From positions 124,001 through 188,000 of the forward strand of contig NZ_JAEFCB010000011.1 of assembly GCF_016405905.1 (NCBI RefSeq): DNA of 64,000 nucleotides, in the 5' to 3' direction. The stretch's first letter is position 1; every line of letters begins with the position of its first letter. The notes beneath the pieces are model-generated. The model ran no database searches and was not told the origin of the DNA. It was given only the letters and a program-made list of their open reading frames with translations. Below are positions 19,339 to 28,299 of the stretch, in pieces. This DNA comes from Variovorax sp. IB41 (GTDB taxonomy: Bacteria; Pseudomonadota; Gammaproteobacteria; Burkholderiales; Burkholderiaceae_C). A program made the position numbers and the translations under genes.

Positions 19339-20817
19339 ATGAGTGCGACCGAATGGTTCCAGGCGCGGCTGCGTTCTGGCGAAAAGTCCAAGGTGCCCGT
19401 GGCGCCCGAAAGCACGGCCAAGAGCGCACCCAAGAGCGCAACCAAGAGCACGCTCAAACCCAGCGAGCGCACGACCGCCGAGCGCCTGCAGGTCACGCTG
19501 CGCAAGGCCGACGAGGCCCTGTCGCCGCGCGCGCTGCGCCGCGTGCTCGCTGACCTGCAGGCCGTGATCGATCCGCGCGTGAGCGAGGTCGAGGGCGGCC
19601 GCCGGGCTCATGCCATCGCAGAGGCCTACGCCGACGCCACGCCCGAGGAGCGCCGCGATTACTGGGCCCTCATGAGCGAGCACTTCGCTGCCGATGCGCA
19701 AAAGCTCAAGACCGCGCGCGACCAGCACCAGGCCGCGGTCGGCACGCCCGACGAAGGGCAGGCCGAGCTGCGCCTGCGCCGCGCGCTCGTGTCGCCGCGC
19801 ATGCGCCTGCTGCAGCGCTTCGCGGTCGAGCCCGCGGGCATGCGCTTTCTGGTGGATCTGCGCGCCGACCTGCTGCCGTGCCTGAAGGCCGACAAGCGCC
19901 TGCTCGCGCTCGATGCCGAACTCGAGCACCTGTTCTCCACCTGGTTCGACGTCGCCTTCCTCGAGCTGCGCCGCATCGACTGGGATTCGCCGGCTTCGCT
20001 GATCGAGAAGCTCATCCGCTACGAGGCGGTGCACGACATCAAGAGCTGGTCCGACGTGAAGAACCGCCTGGACGACAGCGACCGCCGCTGCTACGGCTTC
20101 TTTCATCCGCGCCTGCCCAACGAGCCGCTGATCTTTGTCGAAGTGGCGCTGGTCGATCGCATCAGCGACGGCATCACGCCGCTGCTGGACGAGGCCGCCG
20201 TGCCGGTGCTGCCCGCCAAGGCGACCACCGCGATCTTCTATTCGATCAGCAACACCCAGACGGGCCTGCGCGGCGTGAGCTTCGGCGATTCGCTCATCAA
20301 GCGCGTGGTCGAGACGCTGCAGGACGAGTTGCCGCGCCTGAAGACCTTCGCCACGCTCTCGCCGATTCCGGGCTTTCGCACATGGCTCGCCAAGAACGCT
20401 GGCGACCTGTTGCCGCGCCTGGACGAGAAGCGCGAGGCCGAACTCGGCCGGCTCGTCGGCTCCATGCCGCCCACGGCCGAGCGCCTGCTCGCCGCCGTGG
20501 ACGCGGCCGCCACCTTCGATGCGAAGTCGCCGCTGCGGCAATGGCTGCTGCAGGCGGCGGCCGAATACCTGGGCCACGCGCTGGTCGACGGCACGCCGGC
20601 CGACCCGGTCGCGCGCTTTCACCTGGGCAACGGCGCGCGGGTGGAGCGGCTGAACTGGGCGGGCGACCCGTCGCCCAAGGGGCTGAAGCAGTCGTACGGG
20701 CTCATGGTCAACTACCTGTATGACCTGAAGCGCCTGGACAAGCACAGGGCCTGGCTGGGCGATGGCAAGGTCGCGGTATCGGGAGACATCGAAAGCCTGT
20801 TCTTCAAAAAAGGCTAG
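19339..20817 (+). CDS. matA: malonyl-CoA decarboxylase
   Basis: It decarboxylates malonyl-CoA to acetyl-CoA. 492 aa with an N-terminal helical domain and a GNAT-like catalytic domain. Ser341 (ATLSPIPGF) and His428 (RFHLGNGA) correspond to the catalytic pair I know for MCD enzymes; FFHPRLPNEPLIFVEVAL and QSYGLMVNYLYDL are family hallmarks. GGGGAG precedes the ATG. With matB downstream it gives malonate to malonyl-CoA to acetyl-CoA. Confidence 0.92.
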   Translation: MSATEWFQARLRSGEKSKVPVAPESTAKSAPKSATKSTLKPSERTTAERLQVTLRKADEALSPRALRRVLADLQAVIDPRVSEVEGGRRAHAIAEAYADATPEERRDYWALMSEHFAADAQKLKTARDQHQAAVGTPDEGQAELRLRRALVSPRMRLLQRFAVEPAGMRFLVDLRADLLPCLKADKRLLALDAELEHLFSTWFDVAFLELRRIDWDSPASLIEKLIRYEAVHDIKSWSDVKNRLDDSDRRCYGFFHPRLPNEPLIFVEVALVDRISDGITPLLDEAAVPVLPAKATTAIFYSISNTQTGLRGVSFGDSLIKRVVETLQDELPRLKTFATLSPIPGFRTWLAKNAGDLLPRLDEKREAELGRLVGSMPPTAERLLAAVDAAATFDAKSPLRQWLLQAAAEYLGHALVDGTPADPVARFHLGNGARVERLNWAGDPSPKGLKQSYGLMVNYLYDLKRLDKHRAWLGDGKVAVSGDIESLFFKKG

Positions 20818-20907
20818 TGTTCGGAAAAGCGAAAAAAAAGCGGGTGCAGAGAAGGCGCCTACCGCCGCATCGGGCGGCAAAATCCACAACGATCGGAGAA
20901 GAGACAC

Positions 20908-21897
20908 ATGAACCAGAGTTTTCAGCGACGTGATGTTTTGCGCGTGGCCGCCGCCGGTGCGGCCGTTCTTTGCGGCGCCGCGCGCGCCCAGGGGCAGGGC
21001 TGGCCGACCAAGCCGGTAACGATGATCGTGCCGTTCCCGGCCGGCGGCGGCACCGACGCTTTCGCGCGGCCGCTCTCGGGCCAGTTCACCAAGGTGGCGG
21101 GCCAGACGCTGGTGATCGACAACCGCGGCGGTGCCGGCGGCACGCTAGGCGCGAGCATCGCGGCCAAGGCGCCGGCCGATGGCTACACGCTCTTCATGGG
21201 CGCTGTGCACCACGCCATCGCGCCCTCGGTGTACCCCAAGCTGGACTACGACATCGAGAAGGACTTCGCGCCGCTCATGCTGCTGGCCAACGTGCCGCAG
21301 GTGGTGGTCATCAACCCCAAGCGCGTGCAGGCCAACACGATCCAGGAATTCATCGCGCTGGTGAAGCGCAACCCCGGCAAGTTCAACTACGGCTCGGCCG
21401 GCTCGGGCACCTCGCACCACCTGGCGGGCGAGCTCTTCAAGATCCAGACCGGCACCTTCATCACCCACATCCCGTACCGCGGCGCGGGCCCGGCGCTGTC
21501 GGACCTGATCTCGGGCAACGTCGACCTGATGTTCGACGGCCTGGGCTCTTCGTCCCAGCACATCAAGAGCGGCCGCATCAAGGCGTTGATGGTCGCGGGC
21601 AGCAAGCGAAACCCCGCCTTCCCCGACGTGCCGTGCGCCGCCGAAGTGGGCCTGCCCGACTACACGGTGACCACCTGGTATGGCCTCTGGGCGCCGAAGA
21701 ACACACCGGCCGATGCGCAGGCGCGCGCGGTCGAAGACATGAAGAAGGCGCTCGCCACCGACGAGCTCAAGACCATCTGGGCGCAGAACGGCTCCGAGAT
21801 CCCGACCCTCACCATGGCGGCCTACGGCGGCTTCGTGAACGCCGAAATCAAGCGCTGGGCCACGGTCGTGAAGGCGTCGGGCGCCAAGCTCGAATGA
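20908..21897 (+). CDS. Bug-family (TTT) periplasmic substrate-binding protein
   Basis: 329 aa of the Bordetella uptake gene family. The N-terminus QRRDVLRVAAAGAAVL looks like a twin-arginine signal, cleaved near ARA-Q. Family motifs include PVTMIVPFPAGGGTD, the DNRGGAGG loop and NYGSAGSGTSHHLAGE. Setting suggests malonate or a related dicarboxylate as ligand (inference). No TctAB membrane partner lies in the window. Confidence 0.88.
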   Translation: MNQSFQRRDVLRVAAAGAAVLCGAARAQGQGWPTKPVTMIVPFPAGGGTDAFARPLSGQFTKVAGQTLVIDNRGGAGGTLGASIAAKAPADGYTLFMGAVHHAIAPSVYPKLDYDIEKDFAPLMLLANVPQVVVINPKRVQANTIQEFIALVKRNPGKFNYGSAGSGTSHHLAGELFKIQTGTFITHIPYRGAGPALSDLISGNVDLMFDGLGSSSQHIKSGRIKALMVAGSKRNPAFPDVPCAAEVGLPDYTVTTWYGLWAPKNTPADAQARAVEDMKKALATDELKTIWAQNGSEIPTLTMAAYGGFVNAEIKRWATVVKASGAKLE

Positions 21898-22667
21898 CGG
21901 CTGCGGGCACTGTTTCACTGCGCCGCGAAGGCGCGGTGGCGGTCGTCACGCTGTCGAACGCGGGCCGCCTCAATGCGATGACGCGCGCGATGTGGCGCGC
22001 GCTGCGCACAGCGTTCGCGGGCCTGGACGATGCAGGCCTTCGGTGCGTCGTGATCCGCGGGGAGGGCGCCGCCTTCTGCGCGGGCGGCGACATCTCCGAA
22101 TACCCGTCGTTCCGTTTCGAAGCATCGAGCCTGCGCGAATTCCACGAGAACGAAGTCTGGGCCGCGCTGCAGGCCCTGCTCGACTGCCCGGTGCCGCTGG
22201 TCGCGCAGATCGAGGGCGCCTGCATGGGCGCGGGCATCGAGATCGCGAGCTGCTGCGACATCCGCATCGCGGGCGCCTCCGCGAAGTTCGGCGCGCCGAT
22301 CGCCAAGTTGGGCTTTCCGATGGCGCCGCGCGAAGCGGCCCTCGTGCATGGCGCCATCGGCGACGTGCTCGCGCGCGACATGCTGCTGGCCGCCGGCGTG
22401 CACGGCGCCCAGCGCCTGTACGACGCGGGCTTCCTGCTGCAGGTGCTGCCCGACAACGAGGTGGCGACGGCCGTGCAGGCGCACGCCGAGCGCATCGCCG
22501 CGCTCGCGCCGCAGGCCGCGCGCCTGCACAAGCGCACGTTCGCGATGCTGAAGGCCGGCGCGCCCTCGCTGCAGACTCTGCTTGCCACGGCCTACGACTA
22601 CGCCGATTCCGCCGAGCACCGCGAAGGCATCGATGCCTTCCTTGCCAAGCGCACACCGAATTTCTGA
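21894..22667 (+). CDS. enoyl-CoA hydratase/isomerase family protein
   Basis: 257 aa crotonase fold: oxyanion-hole segments AAFCAGGDISEY and EGACMGAGIEIASCCD are present. Start ATG overlaps the stop of the Bug receptor (ATGA), so the two are coupled. It is unusual inside a malonate operon; it may act on an acyl-CoA made by the adjacent synthetase or decarboxylate a malonyl-CoA derivative, as some crotonases do. Substrate not determinable. Confidence 0.85.
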   Translation: MTAAGTVSLRREGAVAVVTLSNAGRLNAMTRAMWRALRTAFAGLDDAGLRCVVIRGEGAAFCAGGDISEYPSFRFEASSLREFHENEVWAALQALLDCPVPLVAQIEGACMGAGIEIASCCDIRIAGASAKFGAPIAKLGFPMAPREAALVHGAIGDVLARDMLLAAGVHGAQRLYDAGFLLQVLPDNEVATAVQAHAERIAALAPQAARLHKRTFAMLKAGAPSLQTLLATAYDYADSAEHREGIDAFLAKRTPNF

Positions 22668-22690
22668 AGTACCGGTTCAAAGACGAAGCG

Positions 22691-24226
22691 ATGAAGAAGC
22701 CCACCAACGCCAACCTGTTCGCCGCCTTGCGCGCGGCCTTTCCCGCCGACCTCGACGCCATCGCGGTCGAGACCGACAACGGCCTGTTCTATTCGTGGCG
22801 CGACCTCGAACGCGCGAGCGCGATGATCGCCAACCTGCTCGATGCGCTGAAGCTCGAGAAGGGCGCGCGCATCGCGGTGCAGGTCGAAAAATCCGTCGAG
22901 GCGATGCTGCTGTACCTCGCGACGCTGCGCGCGGGCTATGTGTTCCTGCCGCTGAACACCGCCTACCAGAGCGCCGAGATCGAATACTTCATCGGCAACG
23001 CCGAGCCCGCGGTCGTGGTGTGCACGAGCCGCAATGCCTCGTGGGTCGGGCCGATCGCCACCGCAGCGGGCACGCGGCATGTGTTCACGCTGGACGACGA
23101 CCGCACCGGCACGCTGCTCGAAGTGGCCGCGCAGTGCAGCGACAAGCACACGCCCGCGAAGAAGTCGCCCGATGACCTGGCCGCGATCCTCTATACGAGC
23201 GGCACCACCGGCCGCAGCAAGGGCGCGATGCTCACGCACGGCAACCTGCTGTCCAACGCACAGGTGCTCAAGGACTGCTGGGGCTGGGCACCGGGCGACG
23301 TGCTCATCCACACGCTGCCCATCTTCCACGTGCACGGCCTCTTCGTCGCGCTGCACGGCGCGCTGCTCAACGGCAGCAAGATGCTGTGGTTCTCGAAGTT
23401 CGACCCCAGGCGCATCGTCGCCAAGCTGCCCGAAGCCACCGTGTTCATGGGCGTGCCCACGCTCTACGTGCGCCTCCTGGCCGAGCCGGGCCTCACGCGC
23501 AAGGCGGTGCGCAACATGCGCCTGTTCGTCGCGGGCTCTGCGCCGCTGCTCATCGAGACCTTCGACGAGTGGAAGAAGCGCACCGGCCACACCATCCTGG
23601 AGCGCTACGGCATGAGCGAGACGGTCATGCTCACCTCCAACCCCTACAAGCCCGAGCAGGGCGAGCGCCGCGGCGGCACCGTCGGCTTTGCGCTGCCGGG
23701 CGTGCAACTGCGCGTGCGCGACGAGAACGGCAACGACTGCACCACCGACGAGATCGGCGGCATCGAGGTCGACGGCCCCAACGTGTTCGCCGGCTACTGG
23801 CGCATGCCCGAGAAGACCAAGGAAGAGTTCACCGCCGACGGCTTCTTCAAGACCGGCGACGTCGGCAAGATCGACGGCCGCGGCTACATCACCATCGTCG
23901 GGCGCAGCAAGGACCTGATCATCAGCGGCGGCTACAACGTCTACCCGGCCGAGATCGAGGGCTACATCAACGAGATGACCGGCGTGGCCGAGAGCGCGGT
24001 CATCGGCGTGCCGCACCCCGATTTCGGCGAGGTGGGCGTGGCCATCGTGATTGCCAAGGCGGGCACGGCCATCGATGCCGAGGCGATCGTGGCGGAGCTC
24101 AAGTCGAAGCTGGCGAACTTCAAGATTCCCAAGCGCTGCTTCGTCGTGGCCGAGCTGCCGCGCAACACGATGGGCAAGGTGCAGAAGGCGCTGCTGCGCG
24201 CCGAGCACAAGGAGCTGTTCGCCTAG
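22691..24226 (+). CDS. matB: malonyl-CoA synthetase
   Basis: Adenylate-forming ligase converting malonate, ATP and CoA to malonyl-CoA. 511 aa; P-loop YTSGTTGRSKG from about residue 168, GRSKDLIISGGYNVYP hinge region, and C-terminal PRNTMGKVQK with Lys496. Sequence style (LPIFHVHGLFVALHG, WFSKFDP) matches MatB. The start at 22691 is 23 nt after the crotonase gene. Its stop overlaps that of the convergent hydrolase (CTAG). Confidence 0.9.
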   Translation: MKKPTNANLFAALRAAFPADLDAIAVETDNGLFYSWRDLERASAMIANLLDALKLEKGARIAVQVEKSVEAMLLYLATLRAGYVFLPLNTAYQSAEIEYFIGNAEPAVVVCTSRNASWVGPIATAAGTRHVFTLDDDRTGTLLEVAAQCSDKHTPAKKSPDDLAAILYTSGTTGRSKGAMLTHGNLLSNAQVLKDCWGWAPGDVLIHTLPIFHVHGLFVALHGALLNGSKMLWFSKFDPRRIVAKLPEATVFMGVPTLYVRLLAEPGLTRKAVRNMRLFVAGSAPLLIETFDEWKKRTGHTILERYGMSETVMLTSNPYKPEQGERRGGTVGFALPGVQLRVRDENGNDCTTDEIGGIEVDGPNVFAGYWRMPEKTKEEFTADGFFKTGDVGKIDGRGYITIVGRSKDLIISGGYNVYPAEIEGYINEMTGVAESAVIGVPHPDFGEVGVAIVIAKAGTAIDAEAIVAELKSKLANFKIPKRCFVVAELPRNTMGKVQKALLRAEHKELFA

Positions 24227-25935
24227 GGCTTCGCAATCCTTGGCGCGAGGGCGGTGGCACGCGGCTCGTGAAAGATGAGTGCGTCCACCGCCTCCACCGC
24301 CTCCGGTGAAGGCCGGCGGAACTCTACGCCGAAGCCTTCGAGCGTCTCGACGTTGAACCGGCGCCCGCCGGCCGGCAGCAGCCGGTAGGTCGGCTGGCCC
24401 GGGATCGTCATGTTGAGCTGGTCGCCGGCGTCGAGCCGGATCTCGATCACGCGGCCCGCATGCAGGTAGTCGCCGGCGCACAGCCGGCGGAAGGCGGGGT
24501 CCAGCACCTCGCCGGCCGCGATGCGGCGGAACACGATGTCGTCCACCATCTGCTCCAGGGGCACTTCGATGCGATCGATGTGGCCCTGCCGGTCGTAGCG
24601 GAAGGTGAGGGTGCGGTCGCTCGGATGCATGATCGTCGGCCGGTCGGGCGTGACGAAGACGTCGTAGTGGCGATGCTGGAGCAGGTCTTCCGTGCCGCGC
24701 CAGTGCCATGCAAGCGCATCCCCGCGTTGCTCGATGCGGATGCGCCCATAGGCCGGGTGTTCGTACTCGCCGGCATAGTCTTCGAGCGGATGGCTCGGCC
24801 GCGTTTCGCTGTGGCGAACATCGGCGGCGGCCTTCTTGTCGAGCTTCTGCTGCGCCACGGCCTGCCGGCGCTTCGGTGCCAACCGGCCGAACCAGTCGAT
24901 GGGTTCGCGGCCCGAGAGGCGGTCGAGCGCCGCGAAGGTGAGGATGGGCGTGGCGCCGCCCGGCGTGCGGTTCGTCAGCACCACGATGCCGGCGCGGCGT
25001 TCGGGCACCAGCGTCATCAGCGTGCTCCAGCCGGTCCATGAGCCCGAGTGCGCGATCGTGCGATCGCCGCGGTACTGCTCGCAGAAGAGGCCCAGGCCGT
25101 AGTGCGAATCACCGATCTCCGCGTATTCGGAGCGGCCCATGTGCACGCGTGGCGTCGTCATCTCGCGCAGCGCCTGCGGCGAGAGCAGCTGGCGGCCGTC
25201 CGCCTTGCCGTCGAGCAGGAAGCGCGCCCATTTCGCGAGGTCGGCGACCGAGGCGTTGATGCCGCCGGCGGGCGTCGCGCGGATGGGCGACAGCGGCGAG
25301 CGGTGGCGCACGTCGCCATCGATGGCGTGCGGACGGGCGCCGTCTTCGGCGGCGCCGAGCGCCTCGATGGAAAAGCCGAAGTGGTTGAAGCCCAGCGGCT
25401 TCATCAGCCGCTCGGTGGTGAAGTCCTCGAAGCGCTGTCCGCTGATGCGCTCGGTGATCATTCCCGCGACGAGGTAGCCCAGGTTCGAGTACTGGAAGGT
25501 GTCGCGCAGGTCCTTGTTAGGCGCGAGGTGCCGGAGCGCGGCCAGCATCTGCGCGTTGCTCAGGTCGCCGGGCATGTGGATCCAGTCGTGGCGCGGCAGC
25601 CCGCTGTGGTGGCAGAGGAGGTCGCGCACCGTGAGCCGCCCGGTCGCCACCGCGTCGTGCAGGCGGAACTCGGGGAGCACTTCGCGCACGGGCCGGTCCC
25701 AGTCGAGCTTGCGCTCGTCGACCAGCAGGCCCAGGCCCGCAGCGGTGAACGACTTGGTGATGGAGCACAGCAGGAACTGCGTGTCGGTGGTCACGGGCAA
25801 GCCGGTGTCGGTGTCGCGCACGCCGTAGCCCTTTTGCAGCACCACCTCGCCGTCCTGGATCACCGCCAGCGCGAGGCCGGGCACTTGCCATTCCTGCATC
25901 GAGGCTTCGACGAGGCTTTCGAGATCGCTCCACAT
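24223..25935 (-). CDS. serine hydrolase, beta-lactamase class C/PBP family
   Basis: 570 aa. Catalytic motifs: SITK (Ser58, Lys61), YSN (Tyr149) and HSGSWTG. The C-terminal ~150 residues resemble the DUF3471-like extension often attached to such hydrolases. No signal peptide at the chosen ATG (25935), so probably cytoplasmic. Likely a D-amino-acid peptidase, esterase or amidase; the physiological substrate is unknown. Confidence 0.85.
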   Translation of the reverse strand: MWSDLESLVEASMQEWQVPGLALAVIQDGEVVLQKGYGVRDTDTGLPVTTDTQFLLCSITKSFTAAGLGLLVDERKLDWDRPVREVLPEFRLHDAVATGRLTVRDLLCHHSGLPRHDWIHMPGDLSNAQMLAALRHLAPNKDLRDTFQYSNLGYLVAGMITERISGQRFEDFTTERLMKPLGFNHFGFSIEALGAAEDGARPHAIDGDVRHRSPLSPIRATPAGGINASVADLAKWARFLLDGKADGRQLLSPQALREMTTPRVHMGRSEYAEIGDSHYGLGLFCEQYRGDRTIAHSGSWTGWSTLMTLVPERRAGIVVLTNRTPGGATPILTFAALDRLSGREPIDWFGRLAPKRRQAVAQQKLDKKAAADVRHSETRPSHPLEDYAGEYEHPAYGRIRIEQRGDALAWHWRGTEDLLQHRHYDVFVTPDRPTIMHPSDRTLTFRYDRQGHIDRIEVPLEQMVDDIVFRRIAAGEVLDPAFRRLCAGDYLHAGRVIEIRLDAGDQLNMTIPGQPTYRLLPAGGRRFNVETLEGFGVEFRRPSPEAVEAVDALIFHEPRATALAPRIAKP

Positions 25936-26009
25936 GATCGGGGTCCTTGCCTTTGGGCCGTTAGATAGGGGGGCGAATCCTAAGGCAATCCCGCGCGTCG
26001 AATTTTTTC

Positions 26010-27071
26010 TTATGCCGCAGCCAGCCCGTTCATGAGCCCGCTGCGCGCGTGGCAGTTGATGTACTCGTAGCTCTGCTCGTCGGCCTTGAGCACCGACACC
26101 TCGTGGTACACGCGCAGCTGCAACTGGAAGTTCAGCGCCTGCACATAGCGCATGAAGCTGCCGAAGATCGCGACGTGCGTCGGGTGCGATTCGGCCCAGC
26201 GCTCCATGTCGGCGAGCGAGCGCCAGTAGCTCAGGCCGAACGACTTCTGCAGCGGCGCGCCCTTCGCGTCGAGGTGGTGCATGTAGCGGTTGCTGTAGCA
26301 GCCGATGGCCAGGCCCTGGTCGCGCAGGAACTCCATGCCTTCGCGCAGCACTGGCTCCATGTCTTCGAGGTAGAGCGTGCGCTCCTGGCCGGTGGTCTCG
26401 GTCCACTCCTGGCCGGAGCGGATCATCGCGATGTTCTCGTGGCCCGCGACGCGCACGCGCTGGCCCGGTGCCGGCATGCCGGCGATGACCGCGCGCGTGC
26501 CCGAGGGCGACAGCGCATCGGTCTGCGAGAGCGCAATGCGGTCGCGCATCGACCCCCAGTAGCCGTGCTCCTGCAGCTCGCCGCTGACCTCGCCCATGAC
26601 CACGCCGACGCCCTCGAAGCGGTCCGGCGTGTTGAACATGGTCTCGAAGTGTTCGACGCGCGGCGAGGCGATTTCGCGGAAGTAGCCGAGGCCTTCGGCG
26701 AGCCGTTCGTCCGATCGCCACCATGCATCGACGGCGGGCGTCGCGCTCCAGCGTGCGAAGGCCGCGGCGTCGTCCCAGTAGGCGATCGCGACCATGTTGT
26801 CGAAGCCGTCGGCATCCACGTAATGCGTGAGGTCGTGATGGCCGGGCCCGTCGGGCAGCGCGAAGTCGCGTGCGATCTTCATCAGCGCGGCGCAGGCGCG
26901 GCCCTGCATCTGCGTGCCGCGCGACTGCACGCCGAAATAGCCCATCGCCACCTGCGTCACCGAGGCCGGCGCGCGGGCCGACCAGACAGGATAGGGCGGC
27001 GTGTAGTCGTCCTCGACGCGGCGGTGCCGCGTGCGGGGGCATTTCAGGTGCTCGGCGATGGCGGATTCCAT
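26010..27071 (-). CDS. oxd: aldoxime dehydratase (phenylacetaldoxime dehydratase family)
   Basis: Heme enzyme dehydrating aldoximes (R-CH=NOH) to nitriles. 353 aa, as in OxdA/OxdRE. Arg178, Ser219 and His299 fall at the positions I recall for the conserved active-site Arg, Ser and proximal heme His; His323 (LRVYHEV) is the likely distal catalytic histidine. The ATG at 27071 has GGAG upstream; a GTG at 27086 is poorer. Seventeen nt after the nitrilase, so product passes to the next enzyme of one operon. Confidence 0.88.
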   Translation of the reverse strand: MESAIAEHLKCPRTRHRRVEDDYTPPYPVWSARAPASVTQVAMGYFGVQSRGTQMQGRACAALMKIARDFALPDGPGHHDLTHYVDADGFDNMVAIAYWDDAAAFARWSATPAVDAWWRSDERLAEGLGYFREIASPRVEHFETMFNTPDRFEGVGVVMGEVSGELQEHGYWGSMRDRIALSQTDALSPSGTRAVIAGMPAPGQRVRVAGHENIAMIRSGQEWTETTGQERTLYLEDMEPVLREGMEFLRDQGLAIGCYSNRYMHHLDAKGAPLQKSFGLSYWRSLADMERWAESHPTHVAIFGSFMRYVQALNFQLQLRVYHEVSVLKADEQSYEYINCHARSGLMNGLAAA

Positions 27072-27087
27072 GGCGGGCTCCCGCACG

Positions 27088-28122
27088 TCAGGCCGCGAGC
27101 TGCAGGCGCGGCTCGGTGCCCGCGGCCACGGCTTCGGGTGCGCTGCGATCGGGCTCGGGCGAGCGCTGCAGCACCACGGGCTCGCGGCGCGTCTTGTTGA
27201 GCAGCAGCTGCGTGACGTCGGGGCGCGAGTAGTGTCCGCTCGGGTCGCCCGCGGCCTTGGCGAGCGAGATCATGCCCAGGTCGATGTCCGCGATCACCAG
27301 GCCTTCCTGGTCTTCGGCCAGCGGCGTGCCGAGCGGCGAGCCGTCGGGTGCGTAGATGCGCGCGAAGCCGCCGCCGGTGCGCAGCATCTGCTGCTTGCCC
27401 GCGTCGGTGCACATCAGCTCGCTCATCGCGGGCGAGACGGTCGCACACGGCGCGATCACGAAGCACTGGCCCTCGGCCGCATACACCTGGCTCGCCGCGT
27501 TGTTGACCTCCGGCCCGAGCGCATAGGCGGCGCCGCGGTAGAGCGAGAAACTGGGCCATGCGCCGCAATGGATCTGCTCGTTCTGCGCATACATCGCGTA
27601 TTTGCTCAGCGGCTGCAGGTGCTCCCAGCACGAGAGCGAGCCGATGTTGCCGATGGCCGTCTCGGCCACCGCGAGATCCGAGCCGTCGCCCTCGCCGAAC
27701 ACGGTGCGCTCCACGTGCGTGGGCTTCAACTTGCGCCGCGTCTGCACGGTGTTGCCCTGGTCGTCGAAGAGCGCCTGCGCGATGTAGAGGCTGCCCGCCG
27801 CCTTCTCGCTGTAGCCCAGCGATACCCAGATCCGGTGCTTGCGCGCAGCCTCCGCGATGCGTTCGAACTCGGCCGAGCCGACCACCAGCGAGTTGTCGTG
27901 GTAGCGCTGCACGAACTGCATGCCCCAGGCGGGCGAATCGAGCCAGATCCACCAGGGGTAGCCGGGCACCCAGGTCTCGGGAAAGGCGATGAGCTTCACG
28001 CCCTGGTCGGCGGCCTGCGCCATGAGCTCGATGGTCTTGTCGATGGTGCCGTCGAGGTCGAGGAACACGGGCGCGGCCTGCACGGCGGCGACGCGCAGCT
28101 TGGGGTGAACGGTGGTGGGCAT
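27088..28122 (-). CDS. nitrilase
   Basis: It hydrolyses nitriles to carboxylic acids and ammonia. 344 aa with the complete triad: Glu49 (AFPETWVPGYP), Lys133 (RRKLKPTHVE) and Cys165 (GSLSCWEHLQP). The CWEHLQ form is typical of true nitrilases rather than amidases. TGGAGG precedes the ATG at 28122. First gene of the nitrilase-oxd unit, divergent from an AraC regulator. Confidence 0.9.
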   Translation of the reverse strand: MPTTVHPKLRVAAVQAAPVFLDLDGTIDKTIELMAQAADQGVKLIAFPETWVPGYPWWIWLDSPAWGMQFVQRYHDNSLVVGSAEFERIAEAARKHRIWVSLGYSEKAAGSLYIAQALFDDQGNTVQTRRKLKPTHVERTVFGEGDGSDLAVAETAIGNIGSLSCWEHLQPLSKYAMYAQNEQIHCGAWPSFSLYRGAAYALGPEVNNAASQVYAAEGQCFVIAPCATVSPAMSELMCTDAGKQQMLRTGGGFARIYAPDGSPLGTPLAEDQEGLVIADIDLGMISLAKAAGDPSGHYSRPDVTQLLLNKTRREPVVLQRSPEPDRSAPEAVAAGTEPRLQLAA

Positions 28123-28234
28123 GGCGAACCTCCAGAGGTGATGGTGGCGGGGTGGATGAAACAACTTCGCACACCCCCAACGCGGGTTTGCGCGGTGGCA
28201 TGCGGGTTGCTTGAAGCGTAGATTCGCCGCCGCG

Positions 28235-28263
28235 GAACGCCTTGATCCGAACTGGCGGCGTTC
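28235..28263. promoter_or_regulatory. inverted repeat in the nitrilase/araC divergent region
   Basis: GAACGCC (28235-28241) and GGCGTTC (28257-28263) flank a 15-bp spacer between the two divergent genes. AraC proteins more often bind direct repeats, so its role as operator is only suggestive. Confidence 0.3.
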
Positions 28264-28299
28264 TTGTTCCAGCGTTGCACGCGCTTTCCGGGGACCCCC

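Noticed and set aside
24223..24226. Overlapping stop codons of matB and the serine hydrolase as a sign of misassembly
   Set aside because: Both proteins are full length with normal C-termini; a CTAG overlap of convergent stops is a simple coincidence of compact gene packing.
26056..27200. Plus-strand frame opposite the aldoxime dehydratase
   Set aside because: No recognisable domain; the minus-strand enzyme has its conserved Arg, Ser and His residues at expected positions.
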